From assembly GCF_017874425.1 (NCBI RefSeq), contig NZ_JAGGLL010000008.1:62001-126000 (forward strand): a DNA stretch of 64,000 bases, read 5' to 3'. A program made the translations under genes and the position numbers. The notes below the pieces were generated by a model. The model saw only the letters and a list, made by a program, of their open reading frames with translations, did not search any database and was not told the origin of the DNA. The stretch is from Clostridium punense (lineage in GTDB: Bacteria; Bacillota; Clostridia; Clostridiales; Clostridiaceae). Shown here piece by piece: positions 8,739 to 16,479 of this stretch (position 1 is the first letter of the stretch; each line of letters starts with the position of its first letter).

Positions 8739-9791
8739 ATGGGAGTTTTTGAAAGAATATATAAACTTGTTAAAAATTCACCTAATAACCCAAGAGAAGA
8801 TTATCTTACTGAAATTTTTGGCGAAGTGATAAAGGACAAGGGTATTTTAAGCGAGTTTATAGAGAAATTTCTTTGCATTGATAATATTGACATAAATAGC
8901 TTTAAAGTAGATACACAAAGAACTTATGAAAAATTAGACCATCATGAAACTGATAGTAGGCCAGATTTAGTTATAGAATTTTACGATAGTGTAGGGAAAG
9001 GTAAATATGTTGTGTTTGTTGAGTCTAAACTTGGAGCAAAAGAAGGATGTAAGCAATTGGAAAGATATAGAGAGCATTTGCTAAACCTTACTAATAATGG
9101 AATACAGGCTCATTTTATCTATTTAACAGCCCTATATGACCCTAAAGAAGATGAGAAAGCACTAAGTTCGCTTACTGGTATAAATTTTTTTCAATATAGA
9201 TGGTATGAAATTTACAACTGGCTTAAGAAATTCAAGGATGATAGACTAAATCAATGTTTAATTGAATATATGGAGGAATTGGGAATGGACAAAGAAAGAA
9301 TATTTTTACCACAGGATATATACCTTATTCAAAATCTCGATAGAATAATTTCAATGGTTGAGGAAACTATGAGTGATAAAGTACAAGAAGTACTGAGCAA
9401 ATTTGGGAAGATATCACAGGCTAATAGACTCAATCAACTTTTAAGTGATGGTATATACAGAAAATTTGTAAGTATAGGAAATGACCTAGAAGTAAGTGTA
9501 GATTTATATTTAACTGATAAAATTTATCCTATGGTTTCAACTTCATTATGGGTTTCTGAGAAATATGAGAACCTTGATAAGGTAAGAAACTTAATGAAGA
9601 GTTATGTAGATAAGAATATAGATTTCAATTTGGATTTAGAAACCTGGGAAGGGTGGATTGGGTTATGCATTGATAAGTCATTACTGACCTTTTTAAGTGA
9701 AGAAGACCATGTTAAAGCTATACAAGACTTCTACATAAAGGGGCTTGAAAACATAAAGAATTTTATGGATGTAAATTTAAATTGTAAGTAA
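8739..9791 (+). CDS. PD-(D/E)XK nuclease-superfamily protein
   Basis: A 350-residue protein with a readable PD-(D/E)XK core: RPDLVIE (D76), FVESK (E95, K97) and Q106 in CKQLERY, preceded by an N-terminal Glu-containing helix (REDYLTEIF). This arrangement matches a family of solitary nuclease-like proteins common in defence and mobile regions. The C-terminal 200 residues are unassigned. The start is put at ATG 8739, 5 nt after GAGGTG; an in-frame GTG two codons upstream overlaps that site. It is a single gene with no obvious partner, so the target is unknown. Confidence 0.75.
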   Translation: MGVFERIYKLVKNSPNNPREDYLTEIFGEVIKDKGILSEFIEKFLCIDNIDINSFKVDTQRTYEKLDHHETDSRPDLVIEFYDSVGKGKYVVFVESKLGAKEGCKQLERYREHLLNLTNNGIQAHFIYLTALYDPKEDEKALSSLTGINFFQYRWYEIYNWLKKFKDDRLNQCLIEYMEELGMDKERIFLPQDIYLIQNLDRIISMVEETMSDKVQEVLSKFGKISQANRLNQLLSDGIYRKFVSIGNDLEVSVDLYLTDKIYPMVSTSLWVSEKYENLDKVRNLMKSYVDKNIDFNLDLETWEGWIGLCIDKSLLTFLSEEDHVKAIQDFYIKGLENIKNFMDVNLNCK

Positions 9792-10067
9792 GCAAATTTA
9801 ATTTAAATGAAACTAAAGAAGTTGTTTTGTTGAGATTCCTTGTCATTAACAACATTTTGGAAGCTTCAAGATTAGATCTCTTTTATTAAGAAGCTGTTAA
9901 GTAGCTTTGAAGTTGCTTAGATGTAATAATGTGACTTTCCTATAAGTAATTAACTAGTTCCGTCTAAATTTGCTTCCAAAGTTGTTCTTAAATAGGAGTT
10001 TGTATATTAACTTGAGTAAAAATTATAAATTAATGAGAATAAAAGCTATGGGTTAGGGGGAAGAGCT
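9792..10067. other. Intergenic region before the HNH gene
   Basis: 276 nt without an ORF of note. Short imperfect inverted repeats (GTTGTT...AACAAC near 9820-9855) are visible, but no terminator with a T-run. Nothing further is supportable. Confidence 0.3.
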
Positions 10068-11231
10068 ATGAGCAAAATTTTATTGGACCAAAATCAAATA
10101 ATACTGCCTAAGTCAGTAGAAATGATACCTTATAGCAGAGAAGTAGATTATTCAACCTTTTCAAGAGTTTTAGATGATAAGGTGGTCACTGCAAGTTATA
10201 AGATGTATTGGTTAATTGCCTTACTTGATGAGGTTTCCTTGGGGAGTGTTGAAATTCCTTTTAAAAAGTTAGTTTCAAGGATGGTAGTTAATGCTTGGTA
10301 TCCATTAAGAGCTTTTAAGCTGAGTTTTGGGTATTGTGATAATTTAGTTACTGTGGTTAATTACATTGCTGATACCTATGGCTTTGAAAATAATTATGAG
10401 GAAAATAAGCTGCTTAATTTTTTATATAATACGGAAGACAAAGCCTTAGTTAAGCTGCTAAAGGATTTAACCTTAAATGTCCCCTATAGATTTTTATCTC
10501 CTTTTCTTAATGATAAGGTTATGGATAAGAAGAAACCTATGAAGGAGCTGGAAGAACTATCTAGAATGGAGAGCAACTGTATTTATGGAATATATAAAGA
10601 TGATGATAATGAGAGTTTTATTAGAATAAAAGATGGATGGATAGACTATTTAAAATATAATTATAGGATAATTAAAGGTTGGGCTTATTACAAGTTAGTG
10701 TGTTTTCTTCAAAAAAGAAATCCTAATGTACCAGCTATAGCCTTTAAGCTAGAAGCACCTAAGGAGAGAAAGCTTTCTAAGGCAACAAAGCTTTGGAAGG
10801 ATGTAATTAGCACTTCTAAAATTGCAGATATCTACACTGGAAAGTATTTTACTGAAGAAAATTATGATCTTCATGGTGGCTTAAGTATAGATCACTTTAT
10901 TCCTTGGAGCTTTGTGCTGCATGATCAGATTTGGAACTTAGTGCCTACCTTTAAGAATATTAATAGTAAAAAAAGTGATGACTTATTACTTTATGATAAT
11001 TACATAGCTGATTTTTGTGATTTGCAGTATGAAGCTTTTTCTCATGTGTGTAAGAAAAAAGTTAATGATATTGCAGAGGAATATATAGATGCTTTTAGAG
11101 TTGAAAACATCTATGAGTTTTATAAAAGTGGTACCAAGGAAATGTTTAGTAATGAACTTAAAAAGTGCATTTCTCCTCTGTACCAAATTGCTGCTAATCA
11201 AGGTTTTAAAGTGAGAGAAAAATTGCTTTAA
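10068..11231 (+). CDS. HNH-endonuclease domain protein
   Basis: A 387-residue protein with an HNH-type motif in its last third: SIDHFIPWSF (D275, H276), WNLVP (N290) and KNINSKKSDD (about 297-306). The first 250 residues have no recognisable domain. Such proteins, a long helical N-terminus with a C-terminal HNH, occur as single genes in defence islands and may be restriction-like nucleases. The start ATG follows TAGGGGGGAAG. No methyltransferase accompanies it, so classical restriction-modification is not supported. Confidence 0.75.
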   Translation: MSKILLDQNQIILPKSVEMIPYSREVDYSTFSRVLDDKVVTASYKMYWLIALLDEVSLGSVEIPFKKLVSRMVVNAWYPLRAFKLSFGYCDNLVTVVNYIADTYGFENNYEENKLLNFLYNTEDKALVKLLKDLTLNVPYRFLSPFLNDKVMDKKKPMKELEELSRMESNCIYGIYKDDDNESFIRIKDGWIDYLKYNYRIIKGWAYYKLVCFLQKRNPNVPAIAFKLEAPKERKLSKATKLWKDVISTSKIADIYTGKYFTEENYDLHGGLSIDHFIPWSFVLHDQIWNLVPTFKNINSKKSDDLLLYDNYIADFCDLQYEAFSHVCKKKVNDIAEEYIDAFRVENIYEFYKSGTKEMFSNELKKCISPLYQIAANQGFKVREKLL

Positions 11232-11365
11232 TTAAAGCATTGCAAGGGTTAAATTATATTCCATTTATAATTGAAGTTTCAATTTAATTAGTTATTACTA
11301 TAAGAGTTTATAAACAGTTAAAGAATAAAACTAAGTTTTAACAAATTATTTCTAAGAAGAAAGGC

Positions 11366-11947
11366 ATGAGAACAATGAACTTAAACAATAAAGAAAACCT
11401 TAAAAATATATACCTAATCAGACACTGCAAAGCGGAGGGACAACCTGCTGAGGCAAAGCTCACTGACCTTGGATTAAAGCAAGCTAAAGAGCTTATAGAG
11501 TTTTTAAAACCTTATGATATTCAATACATAGCTTCAAGTCCTTATGTGAGAGCTGTAGACACCATAACTCCACTAAGTAAAGAGCTTAATTTATCAATAA
11601 ATATTGATGAAAGACTTAAGGAGAAAGTACTAACTTCAAAGGAGGTAGAGGATTTTACTCCGCTGTTAAGAGCAGCTTTTGAGGATATGGATTTAAAATA
11701 TGAAGGTGGAGAGTCCTCAAGAGAAGCTACCTCTAGAGCTATAGAAGCTTTAAAAGATTTAATTAAAAGAGAAGAAAGTAATATTGCTGTGGTAACTCAT
11801 GGAGAGCTTTTTTCACTGATTATAAAATATTTTAATAGTTCCTTTGGCTATGAAGGCTGGCAAAGCTTAACTAATCCAGATGTGTATGTGTTAACTTTTA
11901 AAGGTAATGAAATGAATAAAGTTGACATAAATAGAATTTGGGAGTAA
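11366..11947 (+). CDS. Histidine phosphatase-family protein
   Basis: Phosphoglycerate-mutase-like fold. Visible are the catalytic RH pair in LIRHCKAEG (RHG-type motif with Cys in place of Gly), SSPYVRAVDT with the second Arg, and the C-terminal VVTHGE His. The substrate is unknown; the family includes phosphatases of small sugars and nucleotides such as SixA-, CobC- and GpmB-like enzymes. ATG 11366 sits almost on top of its Shine-Dalgarno site (AGAAAGG), so the in-frame ATG 11375 is equally possible. Its 3' end is repeated at 13060-13097 (see repeat entries). Confidence 0.8.
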   Translation: MRTMNLNNKENLKNIYLIRHCKAEGQPAEAKLTDLGLKQAKELIEFLKPYDIQYIASSPYVRAVDTITPLSKELNLSINIDERLKEKVLTSKEVEDFTPLLRAAFEDMDLKYEGGESSREATSRAIEALKDLIKREESNIAVVTHGELFSLIIKYFNSSFGYEGWQSLTNPDVYVLTFKGNEMNKVDINRIWE

Positions 11948-11990
11948 GGATATTAGTAAAGTAAGTCTATAGCAAATTACTTCGTGGCAG
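11909..11990 (+). repeat. Duplication scar, copy 1 (phosphatase 3' end plus decayed MazG-like start)
   Basis: Covers the last codons of the phosphatase (VDINRIWE) and the following roughly 45 nt. That stretch is about 75% identical to the first codons of the MazG-like gene at 13110 (AGCAAATTACTTCGTG versus AACAAATTAGTTCGTG). Copy 2 is at 13060-13141. Confidence 0.65.
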
Positions 11991-12113
11991 AAGTTGAAGT
12001 CATGTTAGTACAATGTTACAAACATAGGGCACACAATAAGGGTATATGGTATAATTAACCATAGATTGATTAGTCTTTGTAGTGGGAATATGGCAATATA
12101 TTTGGGGGATTAA

Positions 12114-13061
12114 ATGAAAGTATTAAGAAAAGCAAAGAGAGTAGCACTTATAAGTTTATTAGTACTAATGATTATTATATCAATAATGTATGTTTACAAT
12201 AAAATTCAGTTGAAGAGAGAAGCTAAGCTGTTTAAACCTTTAGGGGAAATAGTTGAAGTTAATGGCCATAAAATTAGTATTTACACAGAAGGTCATGGAG
12301 AGAAAACCCTTGTGTTTATGTCAGGTGGGGGCACTTCTTCTCCAATTCTAGATTTTAAATCCTTGTTCTCTCAGCTTAGTGATGACTATAGAATAGTTGT
12401 AATAGAAAAGCTGGGTTATGGCTTTAGTGATGTAGTTGATGAAAAAAGAGATATCGATACAATATTAAATCAATCAAGAGCTGCATTAAAACAAGCTGGT
12501 ATTGAAGGGCCATTTATCCTTTGTCCTCATTCTATGTCTGGCATTGAAGCCTTGTATTGGGCACAGAACTATCCAAATGAGGTAAGCGCTATTATAGGGC
12601 TAGATATGGCAGTGCCAGAAGCCTATGAAAATTATAAATTAAATATGCCCTTAATAAAAGCTGCAGCCTTTGCTAACAACATAGGAATAACTAGGCTTTT
12701 ACCTGGAATAGCTGAAAGTGACGCTATTAAATATGGCACTTTAAGCAATGAAGAGAAAGACATATATAGAGCTATATTTTTCAGAAGAACTGCAACTAAA
12801 ACTATGCTAAAGGAAGTAGAAGAAATTAAAAATAATGCAAAAATAGTGGACAATGGACAATTGCCAAAGGTTCCAATTTTAATGTTTTCTTCAAATGGTA
12901 GTGGTACTGGTTGGAATGAAAAACAATGGACACAATTTCAAGAAAACTTTATCAATAAGATATCAGGTGGGAAGATCATCTATCTTAATTGTAGCCATTA
13001 TATACATGACCATGAATATTTAAATATTGCAAGAGAAATAAAGGCTTATATTCCAAAGTGA
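12114..13061 (+). CDS. Membrane-anchored alpha/beta hydrolase
   Basis: A 315-residue protein with one N-terminal hydrophobic segment (about residues 9-27) after basic residues, so probably anchored with the hydrolase domain outside. The nucleophile elbow reads PHSMSG instead of the usual GHSMGG. An oxyanion-loop region SGGGTSSP, LDMAVPEAY and the C-terminal His in CSHYIHDHEY fit the alpha/beta-hydrolase fold. The substrate is not predictable. The start ATG follows TTTGGGGGA. It sits between the two halves of a duplication scar, suggesting it entered or was retained during that rearrangement. Confidence 0.75.
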   Translation: MKVLRKAKRVALISLLVLMIIISIMYVYNKIQLKREAKLFKPLGEIVEVNGHKISIYTEGHGEKTLVFMSGGGTSSPILDFKSLFSQLSDDYRIVVIEKLGYGFSDVVDEKRDIDTILNQSRAALKQAGIEGPFILCPHSMSGIEALYWAQNYPNEVSAIIGLDMAVPEAYENYKLNMPLIKAAAFANNIGITRLLPGIAESDAIKYGTLSNEEKDIYRAIFFRRTATKTMLKEVEEIKNNAKIVDNGQLPKVPILMFSSNGSGTGWNEKQWTQFQENFINKISGGKIIYLNCSHYIHDHEYLNIAREIKAYIPK

Positions 13062-13141
13062 AATAGATGAAGTTGAAATAAATAGAATTTGGAAGTAAGG
13101 GGTATTAAAATGAAAGTTTATAACAAATTAGTTCGTGATAA
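13060..13141 (+). repeat. Duplication scar, copy 2 (phosphatase tail remnant plus intact MazG-like start)
   Basis: Immediately after the hydrolase stop, the sequence reads in frame EIDEVEINRIWK-stop, matching the phosphatase C-terminus EMNKVDINRIWE-stop. It runs straight into the intact MazG-like gene. Homologous to 11909-11990. Confidence 0.65.
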
Positions 13142-13418
13142 AATTCCACAGGTTATTGAAGAGGATGGAAGAAAGTGTGAAACTTCTATAGTTCCAAAGG
13201 AGAAACTTTTACCACTTCTTGAAGAAAAGCTTAAGGAAGAAATTAATGAATTTATGGAAGATAAAAACCTAGAAGAACTTGCAGATATTATGGAAGTTGT
13301 CTTTGGTCTTTCAGAAAATTTAGGTTACTCTGAGGAAGACCTTCTTAAAAAGAGAGAAGAAAAGAAGGAAGAACGTGGCGGCTTTAAGGATGGAGTGTTT
13401 TTGGAGAAGGTGCTTTAG
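13110..13418 (+). CDS. MazG-like / phosphoribosyl-ATP pyrophosphohydrolase-fold protein
   Basis: A 102-residue all-alpha NTP-pyrophosphatase-type protein: YNKLVRDKIP at the N-terminus, then EEINEF and EELADIMEV supplying the metal-binding Glu/Asp of the EExxE...ExxD pattern. Probably a house-cleaning nucleotide pyrophosphohydrolase. The start is put at ATG 13110 behind AAGGGG; the longer frame from 13089 lies in the duplication scar. No histidine-biosynthesis genes are near, so a HisE role is unlikely. Confidence 0.75.
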   Translation: MKVYNKLVRDKIPQVIEEDGRKCETSIVPKEKLLPLLEEKLKEEINEFMEDKNLEELADIMEVVFGLSENLGYSEEDLLKKREEKKEERGGFKDGVFLEKVL

Positions 13419-13622
13419 TATTAAAGTTATGTAATGAATTAAGTAGATGAATGCTAATATTACATCATATATGCACTCAAATATTCAAGGGGATTAATAA
13501 TACCATAATGGGTAACTATTGCTAATAATACTGTGCATTAAGAATATGGTAATGTATTGCTAAAATGTGGAGTATACTGTATATAGGACAAATATATTTT
13601 AAATTAAATAGTCATAATTTTT

Positions 13623-13657
13623 AGCTGTAAGAATTAATTGTTTTTACAGCTTTTTTT
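13623..13657 (+). terminator. Rho-independent terminator
   Basis: An 8-bp stem AGCTGTAA / TTACAGCT with a T7 tail. It lies 205 nt past the MazG-like gene and 30 nt before the next gene. Confidence 0.65.
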
Positions 13658-13687
13658 GCGGCAAATTACAATTTTAGGGGGGAGAAA

Positions 13688-14164
13688 ATGAAAACTGTAG
13701 TTATCAAGGAATTTGAAGGTAGAAGTGTTGATGCTGCTTTTACACTGGACTTTAGAGAAAGTAAGGTTAAAGGTTGCACTGGATGTTGGACTTGTTGGTG
13801 GACAACACCTGGAAGATGCGCTTTTAAGGACTTAGAGGACTTTTATCATGAGTATATAACAGCTGACAGGGCCATATATTTCTCAAAGGTTTCAAAGGGC
13901 TTTGTAAGTAGCAATTTAAAAAGTCTATTTGACAGAATGCTGCCACTTTATTTGCCTTATATCTCTTATGATACAGGTGAATCCATGCATGTGAAAAGGT
14001 ATGAAAAGTATCCAGATATTGAGTTTTATTATCAGGGTGAATTTGAAGATGAAGATAGCAGAAAGATTTTTGTAGACTACGTAAATAGGGTGTTCTATCA
14101 GTTTCATAACAAGAACATTACTATAAAGCCTATTGAAGAATTTGTTTCAGAGGGAGGGTGCTAG
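13688..14164 (+). CDS. Flavodoxin-fold (NADPH-dependent FMN reductase-like) protein, short form
   Basis: A 158-residue protein with the GCTGCWTCWW motif followed by TPGRCAFKD and a later region like NAD(P)H-dependent flavin reductases (FDRMLPLYLP). The usual N-terminal phosphate-binding loop (GSPR-type) is absent, although the strong AGGGGGGAG site before ATG 13688 shows the gene really starts here. It may act as a subunit or a lineage-specific short form. It ends 2 nt before the start of the next flavodoxin gene, so the two are one operon. Confidence 0.65.
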   Translation: MKTVVIKEFEGRSVDAAFTLDFRESKVKGCTGCWTCWWTTPGRCAFKDLEDFYHEYITADRAIYFSKVSKGFVSSNLKSLFDRMLPLYLPYISYDTGESMHVKRYEKYPDIEFYYQGEFEDEDSRKIFVDYVNRVFYQFHNKNITIKPIEEFVSEGGC

Positions 14165-14166
14165 CT

Positions 14167-14808
14167 ATGAAAACTTTAATTCTAAACGGTTCACCTAAAG
14201 GGGATTCTAAAAGCTGCAACAGCTTGATTTTTGCTCAGTACTTTATAAAGAATATGAAAAATCCTTGTGAAATAAGGAATATAGTAAATAGTGATAAAAA
14301 AGAGCTAGCTAAGTATATAAAAGCTTTTGATGCAGTTATTATCATAATGCCTCTTTATATTCATGCCATGCCGGGAATTGTCATGGAGTTTTTCGAGGCT
14401 ATGGAGCCTGCAGCTGAAGGAAAGTCTCTAGGTTTTATTATTCAGGCTGGTTTTATGGAAACTTCACAGGAGAGATTTATTGTAAAATATTTGGAGAGCT
14501 TTACTAAAAAGCTTAACTATAACTATTTAGGCACAGTTTGCAAAGGAGAAGCTGCTGCTACTTATATGATGCCAAAGATGTTTAAGAAAGTACTAAAAAT
14601 GATTTCTGATTTAGGTGCTGTTTATGAGGAAACAGGTGCTTTTAATAAGGAGCTAGTTAATAACCTTGGGAAGCCTTATGAGATTAAACAGCCAATGCTT
14701 GGACTTCTTAAAGTGGTTACCAGGTTAGGTATAAACAATATATTCTGGCATAGGGAAATGAAAAAACATAATGCCTACGAAAAAAGGCTGGATAGACCTT
14801 ATCTTTAA
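14167..14808 (+). CDS. Flavodoxin-family protein
   Basis: A 213-residue protein beginning MKTLILNGSPKGDSKS, the FMN-phosphate loop of NADPH-dependent FMN reductases and flavodoxin-like oxidoreductases, followed by AVIIIMPLYIHAMPGIVMEF. ATG 14167 is chosen because AGGGAGG sits 9 nt upstream. It has the N-terminal loop its partner lacks, suggesting the two products might cooperate. Substrate unknown. Confidence 0.7.
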   Translation: MKTLILNGSPKGDSKSCNSLIFAQYFIKNMKNPCEIRNIVNSDKKELAKYIKAFDAVIIIMPLYIHAMPGIVMEFFEAMEPAAEGKSLGFIIQAGFMETSQERFIVKYLESFTKKLNYNYLGTVCKGEAAATYMMPKMFKKVLKMISDLGAVYEETGAFNKELVNNLGKPYEIKQPMLGLLKVVTRLGINNIFWHREMKKHNAYEKRLDRPYL

Positions 14809-14850
14809 TATGCAATGGTAAGTAAAGAATCTTTAAAAACTAAAATGAAA

Positions 14851-14940
14851 ATTTATTAAAACAGCACTGACTATTTAAAGTTGGTGCTGTTTCTGCGTTT
14901 TTGTTATATTAATCCAATAATAATAAATTGCATCCTTTAA
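14851..14940 (+). repeat. 90-bp direct repeat copy R1, containing a terminator-like hairpin
   Basis: Matches 20961-21050 without gaps at 80 of 90 positions by hand alignment. Within it ACAGCAC...GTGCTGT forms a stem followed by a T-rich stretch, which would end the flavodoxin operon. The conservation extends 40 nt past the hairpin (ending in AAATTG-ATCCTTTAA), so it is more than a terminator. Confidence 0.75.
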
Positions 14941-15028
14941 CTCATATTCGCTGAATTCATATTGTTATTATAGAACAGAACATGGAGGCAAACCTTTTGA
15001 ACAAGTAATTCTAACTGTTCATGAGGAA

Positions 15029-15130
15029 AAGTGGAATTGCAAATACCATATAATTTTTGCCACAAAATACTGTAAGCTAGTGATATATGGAAAAACTAAA
15101 GTTCATATAGGTAAAATTCTTATAAAGTTA
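15029..15130 (+). pseudogene. IS200-type TnpA fragment
   Basis: About 100 nt homologous to 4873-4973 (translated KWNCKYHIIFATKY, then VIYGKTKVHIGKIL). Neither end of the element is present. Identity stops exactly at the LysR stop codon, so this fragment supplies the last bases of that gene. Confidence 0.75.
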
Positions 15131-16069
15131 CCTAAGCTCCCTGGTTGCTTTCTCGGTTTTTGTGAAATTCTTTAACATTTCAATAAATAACTTTTCATAG
15201 GGTGTAAACACATGATTTTGCTTATAAATTATAATGTCCTTATTAACTAATGAGCCAGCGGAAGATTTTCTCAAAATCATATTCTGGTGGTCCAAAACAT
15301 CCTGAGGAATTGGAGATACCCACATAAAGGAACCCTTCACCCTTTGTAATAAGTCAAATTGACTTCCTCTCTCATATACATAAATCCGTTTGGAAGGTAA
15401 CTTGGCCCTAAAATCCTTTTTAATTTCACTAGGAGAAAGAGAAGGTACCTGAAAATCTCCATGGACAATCTCTGTATAGTCGCATAGGTCATAATAAGGG
15501 ATATCTTCATGGTGAGCAAGGGGATGGTCTTTTGACATAAGCAAACACATGTCAAATTCCCAGAGGGGTTCATATTGTAAATCCGAATCCTTTAAAAATG
15601 ATAAAAAGTAGCTTTCATATAGTTTTTGATAACGAATAATTCCTAAATTAGAATCCCCGTTATTCACATCATTTATTGCTCCCATGGAGTTTGTTTCTTT
15701 AAAGAATATGTTTATTTCCCTTTCCTCTTTAAAGGAGTTAACAAATTCAGAAAATGCAACAGAAACATAGGTTGCCCTAGGCACAGACATATTAAATTCT
15801 ATGACGTCAGACTCACAAGGTTTATATAAAGACTCTAACTCGTTAATTTGAGATAAAATTGCCTTTGTATAGGATAAAAACTCAGCACCTTTTCTAGTGG
15901 GTTCAACCCCTTTAACAGTCCGCTTAAAAATAGTTATCCCAATCTCCTTTTCAAGGTCCTTAATAGCTCTGCTTAAATTAGGTTGTCCCATAAATAAATT
16001 CTGAGCAGCCTTAGTTATGGAATTAGTCTTTTCAACTTCTACAATATATTTTAAGTGTAATAAATTCAT
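15128..16069 (-). CDS. LysR-family transcriptional regulator
   Basis: A 313-residue regulator with a LysR helix-turn-helix at the N-terminus (HLKYIVEVEKTNSITKAAQ then QPNLSRAIKDLEKEIG) and a periplasmic-binding-like effector domain. The start is put at ATG 16069, the usual LysR position; in-frame ATGs up to 16105 would add 12 residues, and the ribosome site (GGATG) is weak for all. It is divergent from the hydrogenase operon with about 160 nt between, so it probably controls that operon. The last codons abut an IS200 fragment, which may have replaced the original tail. Confidence 0.85.
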   Translation of the reverse strand: MNLLHLKYIVEVEKTNSITKAAQNLFMGQPNLSRAIKDLEKEIGITIFKRTVKGVEPTRKGAEFLSYTKAILSQINELESLYKPCESDVIEFNMSVPRATYVSVAFSEFVNSFKEEREINIFFKETNSMGAINDVNNGDSNLGIIRYQKLYESYFLSFLKDSDLQYEPLWEFDMCLLMSKDHPLAHHEDIPYYDLCDYTEIVHGDFQVPSLSPSEIKKDFRAKLPSKRIYVYERGSQFDLLQRVKGSFMWVSPIPQDVLDHQNMILRKSSAGSLVNKDIIIYKQNHVFTPYEKLFIEMLKNFTKTEKATRELR

Positions 16070-16135
16070 TACTATCATCCATTCATTATTAAACATATTA
16101 GACATATAAATTATACATTACCCACTACTTAAGTT

Positions 16136-16157
16136 CAATGTTACAATGAGAACAATG
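16136..16157. promoter_or_regulatory. Three CAATG direct repeats in the LysR/hydrogenase divergent region
   Basis: CAATG at 16136, 16144 and 16153 (start-to-start 8 and 9 nt) between the divergent genes. This could be a regulator site. No classical T-N11-A box is clear-cut. Confidence 0.3.
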
Positions 16158-16230
16158 TGAATGTTTTATCAATTACAGTAGTTAAATTTTAGTTAAAATT
16201 ATGAATGAACATTCTAAAGGAGGCTGTAAA

Positions 16231-16476
16231 ATGGATGTTTTAGTATGCATAGGTAGCAGTTGTCATGTTAGAGGATCTTATGAAATAATGAATAATTTAA
16301 AGGCAATGATAACTGAAAAAGACTTAGATAGTCAGGTTCAGGTTAAGGTTGCCTTTTGTCTTGGCTATTGTAAAGCAGGAGTAACCATAAAAGTGGATGA
16401 ACAGCTTGTAACAGGGGTAACAAAGGAAAATTTAACAGAGGTTTTTGATGAATATGTTTTAAAGAAGGTTGATTAG
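16231..16476 (+). CDS. Small 2Fe-2S ferredoxin, thioredoxin-like (NuoE-C type)
   Basis: An 81-residue protein with four Cys in the pattern of thioredoxin-like [2Fe-2S] ferredoxins: CIGSSC near the N-terminus and CLGYC in the middle. The start ATG 16231 follows AAAGGAGG. As first gene of the hydrogenase operon, 3 nt before the next gene, it probably passes electrons to or from the hydrogenase-like protein. Confidence 0.8.
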   Translation: MDVLVCIGSSCHVRGSYEIMNNLKAMITEKDLDSQVQVKVAFCLGYCKAGVTIKVDEQLVTGVTKENLTEVFDEYVLKKVD

Positions 16477-16479
16477 CAT

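Noticed and set aside
13688-14164. N-terminally truncated flavodoxin pseudogene
   Set aside because: A strong ribosome site precedes the ATG and the frame is clean, so it is kept as a genuine short form.
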